From Mixta calida (GTDB lineage: Bacteria; Pseudomonadota; Gammaproteobacteria; Enterobacterales; Enterobacteriaceae), in the NCBI RefSeq assembly GCF_002953215.1, contig NZ_CP026378.1:1-64000 (forward strand): a DNA stretch of 64,000 nucleotides, written 5' to 3'. A program made the translations under genes and the position numbers. Below, one piece after another: positions 25,647 through 37,832 of this stretch; positions within the stretch are counted from its first letter, which is position 1, and every line of letters starts with the position of its first letter. The notes beneath the pieces are model-generated. The model made no database searches. It saw only the letters and a program-made list of their open reading frames with translations, and was not told where the DNA came from.

Positions 25647-27143
25647 ATGGCTCAACCACATTTACTGGCTGAAAGAATTTCACGCCTCAGCAACGCGTTA
25701 GAAAAAGGCCTGTACGAGCGTCATCATGCCATACGCCTTTGTCTGCTGGCAGCGCTCAGCGGGGAAAGCGTCTTTTTACTGGGCCCGCCTGGCATCGCCA
25801 AGAGCCTGATCGCGCGTCGCCTGAAATATGCCTTTCAGCATGCGCGCGCGTTTGAATATCTGATGACCCGCTTTTCCACGCCGGAAGAGGTGTTTGGCCC
25901 TCTTTCGATTCAGGCGCTGAAAGATGAAGGCCGCTACCAGCGGCTAACTAAAGGTTACCTGCCCGATGCGGAAATCGTCTTTCTGGATGAGATCTGGAAA
26001 GCGGGACCGGCCATTCTGAATACCCTGCTGACCGCAATTAACGAACGGCGCTTCCGCAATGGCGACAGTGAAGAACGCATCCCGATGCGCCTGCTGGTGA
26101 CCGCCTCTAACGAGCTGCCGGAAGCGGACAGCGGACTGGAAGCGTTATATGACCGCATGCTGATCCGCCTGTGGCTGGACAACGTGCATGAAAAGCATAA
26201 CTTCCGCAATATGCTTATCCACCAGCAGGATGAAAACGCCAATCCGGTCGACAGCTCGCTGTGCATCACCGATGAAGAGTACCAGCAGTGGCAGACCAGC
26301 ATCAGCCAGGTCGCGCTGCCGGAACCGGTGTTTGAGCTGATCTACCAACTGCGTCAGCGTCTGGAAGCGCTGCCGGACGCGCCCTACATCTCCGATCGCC
26401 GCTGGAAAAAAGCGATTCATCTGTTGCAGGCGTGCGCTTTTTATAGTGGCCGTGAGGCGATCGCGCCGGTGGATCTGATTCTGCTGAAAGATTGTCTGTG
26501 GCACGATATGGCGTCGATGACGCTGCTGGAACGGGAGATCGAAAGCCTGATTACCGAGCAGGCGTGGCAGCAGCAGCCGATGCTGATCGCATTGCAGCAT
26601 ATCAAAGCGCGTCATCTTGCCCTGTCGCAACAGCAGAGCCTCGACCGCGCCGTCAGGCTGGAAAAGCACGGCGGCATGTTCAGCCGTAAGCCGCATTATG
26701 AACTGCCCGATTCGCTCAGCGCCGAACAGCTGACGCTGATGCTGCAAAAGCCGCTGACGCTGCATGATATGCAGGTGACCCACGTCGTTATCGCGCGCGA
26801 CACGCTGCAACACTGGCTGCTGAAAGGGGGAGAAGCGCGCGGCAAACTGAACGGTATCGGTTTTGCCCAGACGCTGGATCTGCAAATAGACGCCAACGAC
26901 TGCCTGACGCTGCGCGACGTTAGTTTACAGTCATCGCGGCTGGCGCTGCCTGGCGAAATCCATCACGAAGCGCTGCCAGCGGAGATCGCCGAAGCGCTGG
27001 ACGAGCTGGAGGCTCAGCTGCGGGCGCAACGCGCCCTTTTTGCTCAGCATCAACGCTGCCTGTTTATCAGCGACGACTGGCTGGCGCGCATCGAAAACAG
27101 CCTACAGGAAGTAGCTGAACAGCTGAAGAAAGCCAGGCAATGA
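25647..27143 (+). CDS. ravA: MoxR-family AAA+ ATPase RavA
   Basis: AAA+ ATPase that in E. coli forms hexamers, binds the lysine decarboxylase LdcI and, with ViaA, modulates respiratory complexes and aminoglycoside sensitivity. The 498-residue protein shows Walker A GPPGIAKS, Walker [11 protein letters not shown] and sensor [16 protein letters not shown], with a C-terminal LARA-type domain. It overlaps viaA by four bases. Confidence 0.96.
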   Translation: MAQPHLLAERISRLSNALEKGLYERHHAIRLCLLAALSGESVFLLGPPGIAKSLIARRLKYAFQHARAFEYLMTRFSTPEEVFGPLSIQALKDEGRYQRLTKGYLPDAEIVFLDEIWKAGPAILNTLLTAINERRFRNGDSEERIPMRLLVTASNELPEADSGLEALYDRMLIRLWLDNVHEKHNFRNMLIHQQDENANPVDSSLCITDEEYQQWQTSISQVALPEPVFELIYQLRQRLEALPDAPYISDRRWKKAIHLLQACAFYSGREAIAPVDLILLKDCLWHDMASMTLLEREIESLITEQAWQQQPMLIALQHIKARHLALSQQQSLDRAVRLEKHGGMFSRKPHYELPDSLSAEQLTLMLQKPLTLHDMQVTHVVIARDTLQHWLLKGGEARGKLNGIGFAQTLDLQIDANDCLTLRDVSLQSSRLALPGEIHHEALPAEIAEALDELEAQLRAQRALFAQHQRCLFISDDWLARIENSLQEVAEQLKKARQ

Positions 27144-28600
27144 TCTCGCTGGAGACAATCAGCACCCTGCTGTCGATCAGCCAGAGTCAGCTGATCGAGG
27201 ATCTGGCGATCGCCCTGCTCGCCTCGCCACAGCTGGTGCTGTTTTTTGAAAAATTCCCCGGTATGAAGAAGGCGCTGCTGCGCGATATGCCGCGCTGGAA
27301 AACTGAAATCGGCGAAAGTCTAAAAACCACCTCGGTGCCGGAAGCGCTGAAACAGGAGTTCCGGCTGTTTCAGCAACATCAGATGCTCGGCCTGACAGCC
27401 TTTACGCAGGCGCTGCCAGCGTTGCTGACGCAGCTGGAGAAGCTCTCCTCCCCTTTCGCCGAGCAGGCGCGCATCCTGGCGGGCCACTGTGATGGCCAGC
27501 CGCTCAGTCCGGCGCAGCATACGCTATTTCTTCAGCGCTGGCGGCTCAGCCTGACGCTGCAAACCATGACGCTGAACGAACATTTACTGGAGGAGCAGCG
27601 GGAAAACCTGCTGGCCGTTTTACAACAGCGCATGGCGCTAAGCGGCCAGCTGGCGCCGGTCCTGTCGGAAAACGACGAGTCCTCCGCCGGACGGCTGTGG
27701 GATATGAGCGCGGCGCCGCTACAGCGCGGCGATTACCAGCTGATTGTGGAATATGGCGAGTTTCTGGCCGCGCAGCCGGAGTTGATGAAGCTGGCGCAGC
27801 AGCTTGGCCGCAGTCGTGAAGCAAAGTCGGCGCCAGCGGAAGAGGCCCCGCCGGAGGCGTTTCACCAGCTTATCCGCCAGCCGGACAGCGTGCCGGAAGA
27901 GGTAAGCGGTCTGCATCAGAGCGAAGATGTGTTGCGCCTTTTACCGGCGGAGCTGGCGACGCTCGGCATCAGCGAACTGGAAGTGGATTTTTACCGCCGT
28001 CTGGTAGAAAAGCGCCTGCTTACCTATCGCTTACAGGGAGACGCCTGGCGCGACAAAATCGTGCAGCGGCCGGTAAGCCATCAGCAGCAGCAGGCCTGCC
28101 CGCAAGGCCCCTTTATTGTCTGCGTCGATACCTCAGGATCGATGGGCGGCTTTAACGAACGCTGCGCCAAAGCGTTCTGTCTGGCGCTGCTGAAGGTCGC
28201 GCTGGCGGAGAAGCGCCGCTGTTACATTATGCTGTTCGCTCACGAGGTGATCGGCTATGAGCTGACGGCCGAAGACGGGATCGCGCAGGCGATCCGTTTT
28301 CTCAGCCAGCGGTTCCGGGGCGGCACCGATCTGGCCGCCTGCCTGGAGGCGGTGCTGCTGCGGTTGCAGGATTCCGCATGGCGCGATGCGGATGCGGTGA
28401 TCGTTTCCGACTTTATCGCCCAGCGACTGCCGGAAAGCATGATCAAAAGCGTTCAACAGCATCAGCACCAGCTACAGCAACGTTTCCATGCCGTCGCTAT
28501 GTCCGCGCACGGCAAGCCAGGCATCCTGCGCATCTTCAATCATATCTGGCGTTTCGATACCGGCCTGAAGCAACGTCTGCTGCGCCGCTGGAAGCGCTGA
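27140..28600 (+). CDS. viaA: VWA-domain protein ViaA
   Basis: Partner of RavA that stimulates its ATPase. The 486-residue protein has a helical N-terminal part and a C-terminal von Willebrand factor A domain with the MIDAS motif VDTSGSMGG at about residues 325-333. The pairing of a MoxR ATPase with a VWA protein is typical. Start ATG overlaps the ravA stop. Confidence 0.95.
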   Translation: MISLETISTLLSISQSQLIEDLAIALLASPQLVLFFEKFPGMKKALLRDMPRWKTEIGESLKTTSVPEALKQEFRLFQQHQMLGLTAFTQALPALLTQLEKLSSPFAEQARILAGHCDGQPLSPAQHTLFLQRWRLSLTLQTMTLNEHLLEEQRENLLAVLQQRMALSGQLAPVLSENDESSAGRLWDMSAAPLQRGDYQLIVEYGEFLAAQPELMKLAQQLGRSREAKSAPAEEAPPEAFHQLIRQPDSVPEEVSGLHQSEDVLRLLPAELATLGISELEVDFYRRLVEKRLLTYRLQGDAWRDKIVQRPVSHQQQQACPQGPFIVCVDTSGSMGGFNERCAKAFCLALLKVALAEKRRCYIMLFAHEVIGYELTAEDGIAQAIRFLSQRFRGGTDLAACLEAVLLRLQDSAWRDADAVIVSDFIAQRLPESMIKSVQQHQHQLQQRFHAVAMSAHGKPGILRIFNHIWRFDTGLKQRLLRRWKR

Positions 28601-28738
28601 TCTCCTGCCGTTCCGGGCAGGCGACAGCTTTGCCTTTGCAATCCCTTCCGGCAACGGTAGGATGCCAGTATTCCGCCGGATGCGTTTCTCCCGGCCGGTC
28701 ATCCCTTCTTCTTTATACTTAGCCAAGTGGAGCGAAAC

Positions 28739-29200
28739 GTGGCAGAAACGCTGCAACTCGATAATCTGGATCGCGGTATCCTTAATGCGCTGCTGAATAA
28801 CGCACGCACCGCCTACGCTGAACTGGCCAAGCAATTCAACGTCAGCCCCGGCACAATCCATGTGCGGGTGGAGAAAATGCGCCAGGCGGGCATTATTAAA
28901 GGCACGCGCGTGGAGATCGATCCGCGTCAGCTGGGCTACGACGTCTGCTGCTTTATCGGCATCATTTTAAAAAGCGCGCGCGACTACCCGGCGGCGCTGG
29001 CGAAGCTGGAAGCGCTGGACGAAGTGGTGGAAGCCTGGTATACCACGGGCCACTACAGCATCTTTATTAAAGTGATGTGCCGCTCTATCGATGCGTTGCA
29101 GCAGGTGCTTATCAACAAGATCCAGACCATCGACGAAATCCAGTCCACCGAAACGCTGATCTCCCTGCAAAACCCGATCATGCGTACGATCAAGCCCTGA
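28739..29200 (+). CDS. asnC: Lrp/AsnC family regulator AsnC
   Basis: Asparagine-responsive regulator; in E. coli it activates asnA and influences mioC. The 153-residue protein has an N-terminal HTH (AELAKQFNVSPGTIHVRVEKM) and a RAM ligand-binding domain; its C-terminus is nearly identical to E. coli. I chose the GTG at 28739 (MAETLQLDNLDRG): GGAG lies six bases upstream and the length fits E. coli (152). A GTG 12 bases earlier is the alternative. asnA, its usual divergent partner, is absent here. Confidence 0.93.
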   Translation: MAETLQLDNLDRGILNALLNNARTAYAELAKQFNVSPGTIHVRVEKMRQAGIIKGTRVEIDPRQLGYDVCCFIGIILKSARDYPAALAKLEALDEVVEAWYTTGHYSIFIKVMCRSIDALQQVLINKIQTIDEIQSTETLISLQNPIMRTIKP

Positions 29201-29279
29201 TCTGTGCATAATCTTATCCCTGACGTGGCGCCGCGCGGCAAAGGCGGATCCACGTTATTTCCCCCTGTTCATCTTCTGG

Positions 29280-29288
29280 TTTTCCACA
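29280..29288. promoter_or_regulatory. DnaA box-like site upstream of mioC
   Basis: TTTTCCACA differs from the DnaA box consensus by one base and lies about 70 bases upstream of mioC. In E. coli DnaA represses mioC transcription, which otherwise runs through oriC. Confidence 0.5.
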
Positions 29289-29356
29289 GGTAGATCCCAG
29301 CCTAATCACAGCGTACAATGCACGCTCTTGAAGACAGCGCGTTGCAGGATCGCATC

Positions 29357-29797
29357 ATGGCAGATATCACCCTTATTAGCGGCAGCACTCTCGGCAGTGC
29401 CGAATATGTAGCAGAACATCTGGCCGACAAGCTGGAAGAAGCGGGCTTATCAACCGAGACGCTGCATGGTCCGACGCTGGATGAACTTTCGTTACAGGGC
29501 GTCTGGCTGGTGGTCAGCTCCACGCATGGCGCAGGCGAGCTGCCGGATAACCTTCAGCCTCTTTATGAAGAACTTGCGCAGCAGCGGCCCGATCTTTCCG
29601 ACCTGCGCTTTGGCGCAATCGGCATCGGCAACCGGGAATACGATCTTTTTTGTGGCGCGATTAAGCAGTTCGACCAGCTACTGACAGCCCTCGGCGCGAA
29701 GCGCATCGGCGAAAGACTGGAAATCGACGTGCTGGAACATGAAATCCCGGAAGATCCGGCGGAAGCCTGGCTGGAAAACTGGCGTCCTTTACTGTAG
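29357..29797 (+). CDS. mioC: Flavodoxin-like protein MioC
   Basis: FMN-binding flavodoxin-like protein reported to support biotin synthase in E. coli; its transcription toward oriC has been linked to initiation control. The 146-residue protein begins MADITLISGSTLGSAEYVAEHL, with the phosphate-binding loop GSTLGSAE and STHGAGELPDN. I chose ATG 29357 to match the family N-terminus; the frame stays open 39 bases further upstream. Confidence 0.95.
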   Translation: MADITLISGSTLGSAEYVAEHLADKLEEAGLSTETLHGPTLDELSLQGVWLVVSSTHGAGELPDNLQPLYEELAQQRPDLSDLRFGAIGIGNREYDLFCGAIKQFDQLLTALGAKRIGERLEIDVLEHEIPEDPAEAWLENWRPLL

Positions 29798-29887
29798 ATC
29801 GCCCGATCGAGGCTGGGATCACCGCGCTTTTTTCCGTTGATCCCCAGCAGATTTCACTCTTTTTTATCCCTGGATCAACCGCAATCC

Positions 29888-29896
29888 TGTGGATAA
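29888..29896 (-). promoter_or_regulatory. DnaA box R4
   Basis: TGTGGATAA, a perfect consensus box on the minus strand at the mioC side of oriC, where R4 lies in E. coli. Confidence 0.9.
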
Positions 29897-29961
29897 CCGT
29901 AGTGGAAAGGGTCTGATAACCGGTAGTTATCCCAAGAATAACCCTTGATGCTTTTTTCATC

Positions 29962-29970
29962 TGTGTATAA
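29962..29970 (-). promoter_or_regulatory. DnaA box R2
   Basis: TGTGTATAA, the complement of TTATACACA, identical to E. coli R2. Confidence 0.88.
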
Positions 29971-30067
29971 GTCGCCATTTCGATCCCAGCTTATACGGAT
30001 CAGGATCACCGATCATTCACAGCAAACGATCCTCAATAAACTCCTGATCTGTTGAAGAAACCCGGCC

Positions 30068-30076
30068 TTATCCACA
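30068..30076 (+). promoter_or_regulatory. DnaA box R1
   Basis: TTATCCACA, a perfect consensus box next to the 13-mer unwinding element, opposite in orientation to R4 as in E. coli. Confidence 0.92.
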
Positions 30077-30089
30077 GAAAAGCACGATC

Positions 30090-30133
30090 CTAATAAGAGA
30101 TCTAACAAAGAGATCCTTTAAAGAATAAAGATC
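30090..30133. other. oriC DNA unwinding element (three 13-mers)
   Basis: Three AT-rich, GATC-ended blocks: CTAATAAGAGATC (30090-30102), TAACAAAGAGATC (30103-30115) and AAGAATAAAGATC (30121-30133). They correspond to the R, M and L 13-mers of E. coli oriC read on the other strand. Confidence 0.88.
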
Positions 30134-30243
30134 TTACTTTTAACTACCCGACGATCCCGGCGCTTTCGTCATGCCATGAATTTGAGTAGAATCCACGCCC
30201 CAGGGCAACGATCCCTGATCGAACACTAACGAGGTATCTCCCC

Positions 30244-32133
30244 ATGTTTTATCCCGATCCTTTTGACGTCATCGTCATCGGCGGCGGACATGCAGGCACT
30301 GAAGCCGCAATGGCCGCCGCCCGCATGGGTCAACAAACGCTGCTGTTAACCCATAACATCGATACGCTGGGACAAATGTCCTGTAATCCGGCGATCGGCG
30401 GCATCGGAAAGGGACATCTGGTGAAAGAAGTGGATGCGATGGGCGGCCTGATGGCCAGTGCGATCGATCGCGCCGGCATCCAGTTTAGGATACTAAACGC
30501 AAGCAAAGGTCCGGCTGTTCGCGCCACGCGCGCTCAGGCTGACCGTGTGCTTTATCGTCAGGCGATCCGCACCGCGCTGGAAAACCAGCCGAACCTGATG
30601 ATCTTCCAGCAGGCGGTCGAGGATCTGATCGTCGAAAACGATCGCGTCGTCGGCGCCGTAACGCAGATGGGCCTGAAATTCCGCGCCCGCGCCGTGGTGC
30701 TGACGGTCGGCACTTTCCTCGACGGCAAGATTCATATCGGCCTGGATAACTACAGCGGCGGCCGCGCAGGCGATCCGCCTTCTATCCCGTTGGCGCGCCG
30801 TCTGCGGGAATTGCCGCTGCGCGTCAGCCGTCTGAAAACCGGCACGCCGCCGCGCATCGACGCCCGCACCATCGATTTCAGCGTGCTGGCGCCGCAGTAT
30901 GGCGACGACCCGATGCCGGTTTTCTCGTTTATGGGCGACGCGTCGCAGCATCCGCAACAGGTGCCCTGCTACATCACCCATACCAATGAGCAGACGCATG
31001 AGGTGATCCGCAATAACCTCGATCGCAGTCCGATGTACGCAGGCGTGATCGAAGGGATCGGTCCGCGCTACTGCCCATCGATCGAAGATAAAGTGATGCG
31101 CTTCGCCGATCGCAACGCGCACCAGATCTTCCTTGAGCCTGAAGGCCTGACCAGTAACGAAATTTACCCGAACGGCATTTCCACCAGCCTGCCGTTTGAC
31201 GTGCAGATGCAGATTGTGCGCTCGATGAAAGGCATGGAAAATGCGAAAATCGTCCGTCCGGGCTACGCCATTGAGTATGACTTCTTCGATCCGCGCGATT
31301 TGAAACCGACGCTGGAGAGTAAGTTTATTCAGGGGCTGTTCTTTGCCGGTCAGATCAACGGCACCACCGGCTATGAAGAGGCGGCGGCGCAGGGGATGCT
31401 GGCGGGTCTGAACGCCGGACGCCTTTCAGCGGAGAAAGAGACCTGGGCGCCGCGTCGCGATCAGGCTTACCTCGGCGTACTGGTGGACGACCTTTGCACG
31501 CTGGGCACCAAAGAGCCCTACCGCATGTTTACCTCGCGTGCCGAATATCGTCTGATGCTGCGCGAAGACAACGCCGATCTGCGTCTGACGGAAACGGCCC
31601 GCGAACTGGGTCTGGTCGACGATGCAAGCTGGGCGCGCTTTAATCAGAAACTGGAAAGCATTGAGCTGGAGCGTCAGCGCCTGCGCGATATGCACGTTCA
31701 TCCGAAATCGGCGGATATCGACGTGGTTAACGCCGCGCTGAATACGCCGCTGACCAAAGAGGCGAGCGGAGAAGATCTGCTGCGTCGTCCTGAGATGACC
31801 TACGCGCGTCTGATGTCGCTGAAAGGCTTCGGCCCGGCACTGGCCGACGAGCAGGCCGCCGAGCAGGTTGAAATTCAGGTTAAATATGAAGGCTACATTG
31901 CGCGTCAGCAGGAAGAGATCGATCGCCAGCAGCGCAATGAAAATACCCTGCTGCCGGTGGATCTTGACTATCGCAACGTTAACGGCCTGTCGAATGAAGT
32001 GATCGCCAAGCTTAACGATCATAAACCAACGTCGATCGGCCAGGCGTCGCGTATTTCAGGCATTACGCCTGCCGCTATCTCTATTTTGCTGATTTACCTC
32101 AAAAAACAGGGTTTACTGCGTAAAAGCGCCTGA
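30244..32133 (+). CDS. mnmG: tRNA uridine-5-carboxymethylaminomethyl modification enzyme MnmG
   Basis: FAD enzyme that works with MnmE to place cmnm5/mnm5 groups on wobble U34 of certain tRNAs. The 629-residue length equals E. coli. The N-terminal FAD motif [11 protein letters not shown] and [17 protein letters not shown] are present, along with the C-terminal MnmE-contact helical domain. Transcribed away from oriC; the start region holds only a weak AGG ribosome site. Confidence 0.98.
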   Translation: MFYPDPFDVIVIGGGHAGTEAAMAAARMGQQTLLLTHNIDTLGQMSCNPAIGGIGKGHLVKEVDAMGGLMASAIDRAGIQFRILNASKGPAVRATRAQADRVLYRQAIRTALENQPNLMIFQQAVEDLIVENDRVVGAVTQMGLKFRARAVVLTVGTFLDGKIHIGLDNYSGGRAGDPPSIPLARRLRELPLRVSRLKTGTPPRIDARTIDFSVLAPQYGDDPMPVFSFMGDASQHPQQVPCYITHTNEQTHEVIRNNLDRSPMYAGVIEGIGPRYCPSIEDKVMRFADRNAHQIFLEPEGLTSNEIYPNGISTSLPFDVQMQIVRSMKGMENAKIVRPGYAIEYDFFDPRDLKPTLESKFIQGLFFAGQINGTTGYEEAAAQGMLAGLNAGRLSAEKETWAPRRDQAYLGVLVDDLCTLGTKEPYRMFTSRAEYRLMLREDNADLRLTETARELGLVDDASWARFNQKLESIELERQRLRDMHVHPKSADIDVVNAALNTPLTKEASGEDLLRRPEMTYARLMSLKGFGPALADEQAAEQVEIQVKYEGYIARQQEEIDRQQRNENTLLPVDLDYRNVNGLSNEVIAKLNDHKPTSIGQASRISGITPAAISILLIYLKKQGLLRKSA

Positions 32134-32157
32134 TGATAAGGCGGAAATCCGCCCTGT

Positions 32158-32194
32158 GCCCGCTGCCGGACATGCTTCACGTTCGGTAGCGGGC
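32158..32194. other. Hairpin between mnmG and rsmG
   Basis: An 11-base stem with one mismatch (GCCCGCTGCCG / CGGTAGCGGGC) spans the 120-base gap between the two genes. A shorter palindrome, GGCGGAAATCCGCC, precedes it at 32140. No T-run follows, so an mRNA processing or stabilising element is likelier than a terminator. Confidence 0.5.
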
Positions 32195-32253
32195 AGCGCT
32201 GAACCTCTTTTCTGCACCGGACGCTGTTTCGCCTTTAGCTACTGGAATATGCC

Positions 32254-32871
32254 GTGATTAATAAACTCTCTCAGCTGCTCAGCGCAGCCAACATTTCTCT
32301 GTCCGATCAGCAAAAGCAACAGCTGGTTGGCTACGTTGAGCTGCTGCATAAGTGGAATAAAGCCTATAATCTCACCTCCGTGCGCGATCCGCAGGAAATG
32401 CTGGTGCGCCATATTCTCGACAGCATTGTGGTGAACCCTTATCTGAAAGGGGAGCGCTTTATCGATGTGGGCACCGGTCCGGGTCTGCCGGGCATTCCGC
32501 TGGCGATTGTGCGCCCGGAAGCGCATTTCACGTTGCTGGACAGCCTGGGCAAGCGCGTGCGCTTTCTGCGTCAGGTGCAATTCGCGCTGGGTTTAAACAA
32601 CGTTGAACCCGTGCAGAGCCGCGTAGAGGCGTTTAACGGCGAGCCGCCGTTTGACGGCGTCATTAGCCGCGCCTTCGCCTCGCTGAACGATATGGTGAGC
32701 TGGTGTCATCATTTACCAGCGAAAGAAGGACGTTTCTATGCGCTGAAAGGACAGCGTCCTGATGATGAAATCGCCGCATTGCCGCCACAGTTTCGCGTAA
32801 CCGACGTGATAGCCTTACGCGTTCCGGAGCTGGAAGGGGAACGTCATTTGGTGACGATTCAGACAGTTTGA
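32254..32871 (+). CDS. rsmG: 16S rRNA (guanine527-N7)-methyltransferase RsmG
   Basis: SAM-dependent enzyme making m7G527 of 16S rRNA; its loss gives low-level streptomycin resistance in other bacteria. The 205-residue protein has the SAM motif [15 protein letters not shown] at about residues 70-84. It starts with GTG at 32254 (VINKLSQLL). It follows mnmG, as in E. coli, and precedes a 712-base gap before the ATP synthase operon. Confidence 0.96.
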   Translation: MINKLSQLLSAANISLSDQQKQQLVGYVELLHKWNKAYNLTSVRDPQEMLVRHILDSIVVNPYLKGERFIDVGTGPGLPGIPLAIVRPEAHFTLLDSLGKRVRFLRQVQFALGLNNVEPVQSRVEAFNGEPPFDGVISRAFASLNDMVSWCHHLPAKEGRFYALKGQRPDDEIAALPPQFRVTDVIALRVPELEGERHLVTIQTV

Positions 32872-33320
32872 CCTTACCCCCTATGCGGTTATCCTTTTTT
32901 GCCACATTTTATCGCGAGTGGGGCGGTTAAAAGTTAGCCGAACGAAACAGTTTTTATCGGTCTCGTTTGTGACAAATATTGTTGCCTGGGGGTTAAAAGT
33001 GCGCGATGAAATTATCTGAAACCTTTCGCAATATTTAACCTGGATTTTACAATGATTTATCAGTCCAGTTACTTTAGCGAAGAGCTAAGGGGTGGCGAAT
33101 AGTCACTTAAGAAAATATATCCGTGTTATCACTCTACGGAAGCAACGATAATTCGATGATTTAAATTTTACCGGGGATGTCAAACCCTCTGTTTTATTGC
33201 TCACTACGCCGAAATAGCGCGTTGTTTTTATTAATTCTATGAATTTTATGTAATTTATTAATATTTTTAGCGATTTATTTAAGATTATTCCTGCGCGATA
33301 TATCAGCAGGATATTAACGA

Positions 33321-33342
33321 ATTGTGATCTATCGCACGCTTT
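33321..33342. promoter_or_regulatory. CRP-like site
   Basis: TGTGA-TCTATC-GCACG is close to the CRP palindrome TGTGA-N6-TCACA. It lies about 120 bases upstream of the atp -35 box, farther than a class I activator usually sits, so its role is unclear. Confidence 0.35.
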
Positions 33343-33463
33343 ATGAGCACAAAGTTGACGGAATTGTTGTATCAGGCTTCCGGTTACCTTCGTCAACGAG
33401 TTTTAAAAAATAGGGCTGTCGAAAGAAATTTAAATAATTGTTCACCTTTTCGCTACTTATCGA

Positions 33464-33491
33464 TTGAAATCGCAGGTGCGGCCCGTATAAT
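33464..33491 (+). promoter_or_regulatory. atp operon promoter
   Basis: -35 TTGAAA (33464-33469) and -10 TATAAT (33486-33491) with a 16-base spacer lie about 90 bases upstream of atpI. It is the only strong sigma-70 match in the gap. Confidence 0.75.
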
Positions 33492-33583
33492 TTGCTCGTT
33501 TTTTGCTGCTTGACTCAAAAGAGCAAAGGCAGTTTTATACGACACGCGACATACCTCGATCGGGGCAGGAGAGTTTCAGCGTC

Positions 33584-34794
<1,211 letters not shown>

Positions 34795-34825
34795 TTTTTT
34801 ATTCACACTACTGCGTTTTAACTGA

Positions 34826-35124
<299 letters not shown>

Positions 35125-35205
35125 TAAACGTCAGACGATGAGCGGATTCTGCGGGTTGTCTTCGATAACGGCAGAGTAAGTTAACTTAACGAGAGGCATT
35201 GTGCT

Positions 35206-35676
35206 GTGAACCTTAACGCAACAATCCTCGGCCAGGCCATCGCGTTCGTCCTGTTTGTCCTGTTCTGCATGAAGTACGTATGGCCGCCGATTATGGCTGC
35301 CATCGAAAAGCGCCAGAAAGAAGTCGCTGAAGGCCTTGCTTCTGCAGAACGCGCCAAAAAAGATTTGGATCTCGCACAGGCAACTGCGACCGACCAGCTG
35401 AAAAAAGCGAAAGAAGAAGCTCAGGTCATCATCGAGCAGGCGAACAAACGCCGCGCTCAGATCCTGGACGAAGTGAAAGCTGAAGCTGAGCAGGAACGTA
35501 ACAAGATCGTGGCACAGGCGCAGGCGGAAATTGAAGCCGAGCGTAAACGTGCGCGTGAAGAGTTGCGTAAGCAAGTCGCGATGCTGGCTGTGGCCGGCGC
35601 CGAGAAAATCATCGAACGTTCCGTGGATGAAGCTGCTAACAGCGACATCGTAGATAAACTGGTCGCTGAACTGTAA
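35206..35676 (+). CDS. atpF: ATP synthase subunit b
   Basis: Peripheral stalk subunit: one N-terminal membrane helix (residues 4-26), then a long charged coiled coil that dimerises and reaches F1. It starts with GTG at 35206 ([14 protein letters not shown]) and is 156 residues, the E. coli length. Confidence 0.97.
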   Translation: MNLNATILGQAIAFVLFVLFCMKYVWPPIMAAIEKRQKEVAEGLASAERAKKDLDLAQATATDQLKKAKEEAQVIIEQANKRRAQILDEVKAEAEQERNKIVAQAQAEIEAERKRAREELRKQVAMLAVAGAEKIIERSVDEAANSDIVDKLVAEL

Positions 35677-35690
35677 GGAGGGAGGGGCTG

Positions 35691-36224
35691 ATGTCTGAAC
35701 TGATTACTGTAGCTCGCCCCTACGCCAAAGCAGCTTTTGACTTTGCCGTTGAGCATCAAAGCATCGACCGTTGGCAGCAAATGCTGGCGTTCGCTGCAGA
35801 AGTCGCTCGCAACGAACAGATGGCCGAATTGGTTTCCGGCGCGTTGGCGCCGGAAACCTTATCTGCCTCGTTCATCGCAGTCTGTGGTGACCAACTCGAC
35901 GAAGCAGGTCAGAACCTTATCAAGGTTATGGCGGAAAACGGACGTTTGTCCGCGCTGCCGGCAGTACTGGAGCAATACATTCAACTGCGTGACGCCTGGG
36001 AGGCAACCGCTGAAGTTGATGTCATCTCTGCCAGTGCGCTGAGCGACGAGCAGCTGACGAAAATCAGCGCCGCAATGGAAAAGCGTCTGTCACGCAAAGT
36101 TAAGCTGAATTGCAAAATCGATAAGTCTGTAATGGCAGGCGTTATCATCCAGGCGGGTGATATGGTCATTGATGGTAGCGTACGCGGCCGTCTTGAACGT
36201 CTCGCAGACGTCTTGCAGTCTTAA
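35691..36224 (+). CDS. atpH: ATP synthase subunit delta
   Basis: F1 stator subunit joining the b dimer to the top of the alpha3beta3 head. The 177-residue length matches E. coli, starting [19 protein letters not shown] and ending with the conserved [21 protein letters not shown] strong GGAGGG site precedes it. Confidence 0.97.
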   Translation: MSELITVARPYAKAAFDFAVEHQSIDRWQQMLAFAAEVARNEQMAELVSGALAPETLSASFIAVCGDQLDEAGQNLIKVMAENGRLSALPAVLEQYIQLRDAWEATAEVDVISASALSDEQLTKISAAMEKRLSRKVKLNCKIDKSVMAGVIIQAGDMVIDGSVRGRLERLADVLQS

Positions 36225-36238
36225 GGGGACTGGAGCAT

Positions 36239-37780
36239 ATGCAACTGAATTCCACCGAAATCAGCGAACTGATCAAGCAGCGCATTGCTCAGTTCAATGT
36301 CGTGAGCGAAGCTCACAATGAAGGTACTATCGTTTCCGTCAGCGACGGCATCATCCGCGTACACGGCCTGGCCGATGTGATGCAGGGTGAGATGATCGCG
36401 CTGCCGGGCAACCGCTACGCTATCGCCCTGAACCTGGAGCGCGACTCCGTAGGTGCGGTGGTGATGGGTCCGTATGCTGACCTCGCCGAAGGCATGAAAG
36501 TGAAATGCACCGGCCGTATCCTGGAAGTTCCGGTTGGCCGCGGCCTGCTGGGCCGCGTAGTGAACACCCTGGGTGAAGCTATCGACGGTAAAGGTCCGGT
36601 TGAGCATGACGGTTTCTCTCCGGTTGAAGTTATCGCGCCGGGCGTTATCGATCGTCAATCCGTTGATGAGCCGGTTCAGACGGGCTACAAATCTGTCGAT
36701 GCGATGATTCCAATCGGTCGCGGCCAGCGTGAGCTGATCATCGGCGACCGTCAGACCGGTAAAACCGCTCTGGCTATCGACGCCATCATCAACCAGCGCG
36801 ACTCCGGCATCAAATGCGTATACGTCGCTATCGGCCAGAAAGCGTCTACCATCGCTAACGTGGTGCGCAAGCTGGAAGAGCATGGCGCGCTGGCGAACAC
36901 CATCGTCGTGGTGGCGTCCGCTTCTGAATCCGCTGCGCTGCAATACCTGGCGCCGTACGCCGGCTGCGCGATGGGCGAATACTTCCGCGACCGCGGCGAA
37001 GACGCGCTGATCGTATACGATGACCTGTCCAAACAGGCCGTTGCTTACCGTCAGATTTCTCTGCTGCTGCGCCGTCCGCCGGGCCGTGAAGCGTTTCCTG
37101 GCGACGTGTTCTATCTCCACTCTCGCCTGCTGGAGCGCGCCTCCCGCGTAAACGCTGAATATGTTGAAGCGTTTACCAAAGGTGAAGTGAAAGGTAAAAC
37201 CGGCTCACTGACCGCCCTGCCGATCATCGAAACGCAGGCGGGTGACGTTTCCGCGTTCGTTCCGACCAACGTAATCTCGATTACCGATGGTCAGATCTTC
37301 CTGGAATCTAACCTGTTCAACTCCGGCATCCGTCCGGCCGTTAACCCGGGTATCTCCGTATCCCGTGTTGGTGGCGCCGCACAGACCAAGATCGTGAAAA
37401 AACTGTCCGGCGGCATCCGTACTGCGCTGGCGCAGTATCGTGAACTGGCTGCGTTCTCTCAGTTCGCTTCCGACCTGGACGACGCGACCCGCAAGCAGCT
37501 GAGCCACGGTCAGAAAGTGACTGAGCTGCTGAAGCAGAAACAGTATGCGCCGATGTCCGTCGCCCAACAGGGTCTGGTGCTGTTCGCTGCCGAACGTGGT
37601 TACCTGAACGACGTCGAGCTGGCGAAAATCGGTAGCTTCGAAGCTGCGCTGCTGGCGTATGCCGATCGCGAACACGCTGAGCTGATGCAGGAAATCAACC
37701 AAACTGGTAACTACAACAACGAAATCGAAGAGAAGCTGAAAGGCCTCCTCGAAACGTTTAAAGCAACCCAGTCCTGGTAA
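36239..37780 (+). CDS. atpA: ATP synthase subunit alpha
   Basis: Non-catalytic nucleotide-binding subunit of F1. The 513-residue length equals E. coli. The P-loop GDRQTGKT lies at about residues 169-176 and the family signature [13 protein letters not shown] in the C-terminal third. Preceded by GGGGACTGGAG. Confidence 0.98.
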   Translation: MQLNSTEISELIKQRIAQFNVVSEAHNEGTIVSVSDGIIRVHGLADVMQGEMIALPGNRYAIALNLERDSVGAVVMGPYADLAEGMKVKCTGRILEVPVGRGLLGRVVNTLGEAIDGKGPVEHDGFSPVEVIAPGVIDRQSVDEPVQTGYKSVDAMIPIGRGQRELIIGDRQTGKTALAIDAIINQRDSGIKCVYVAIGQKASTIANVVRKLEEHGALANTIVVVASASESAALQYLAPYAGCAMGEYFRDRGEDALIVYDDLSKQAVAYRQISLLLRRPPGREAFPGDVFYLHSRLLERASRVNAEYVEAFTKGEVKGKTGSLTALPIIETQAGDVSAFVPTNVISITDGQIFLESNLFNSGIRPAVNPGISVSRVGGAAQTKIVKKLSGGIRTALAQYRELAAFSQFASDLDDATRKQLSHGQKVTELLKQKQYAPMSVAQQGLVLFAAERGYLNDVELAKIGSFEAALLAYADREHAELMQEINQTGNYNNEIEEKLKGLLETFKATQSW

Positions 37781-37832
37781 TGTCTGGCGGCTTGTCTGAA
37801 AAGGCAGGCCGCAAGGCTTTGAGGAGAAGCTA

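Larger units (their letters stand above)
29798..30220. other. oriC: Chromosomal replication origin oriC
   Basis: Lies between mioC and mnmG as in E. coli, but inverted relative to the usual drawing. The AT-rich unwinding region at 30090-30133 holds three GATC-bearing 13-mers; CTAATAAGAGATC at 30090 is the exact complement of the E. coli right 13-mer. DnaA boxes are at 30068 (R1), 29962 (R2), 29927 (R3-like) and 29888 (R4). The block around 29982-30022 is almost identical to E. coli. About 18 GATC sites fall in the interval, suiting Dam/SeqA control. No gene overlaps it. Confidence 0.97.
32872..33583. other. AT-rich intergenic region upstream of the atp operon
   Basis: A 712-base gap with no convincing gene. 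A 97-codon minus-strand frame starts with TTG, has no ribosome site and is AT-biased noise. The stretch contains a CRP-like site at 33321-33342 and the atp promoter at 33464-33491; the part at 32900-33300 shows nothing I can name. It is longer than the corresponding E. coli gap. Confidence 0.5.

Noticed and set aside
32158-32194. Hairpin between mnmG and rsmG as an ERIC copy
   Set aside because: The stem is long, but none of the ERIC blocks flank it.
33103-33396. 97-codon minus-strand frame between rsmG and atpI
   Set aside because: TTG start, no ribosome site, AT-driven composition and no recognisable domain.
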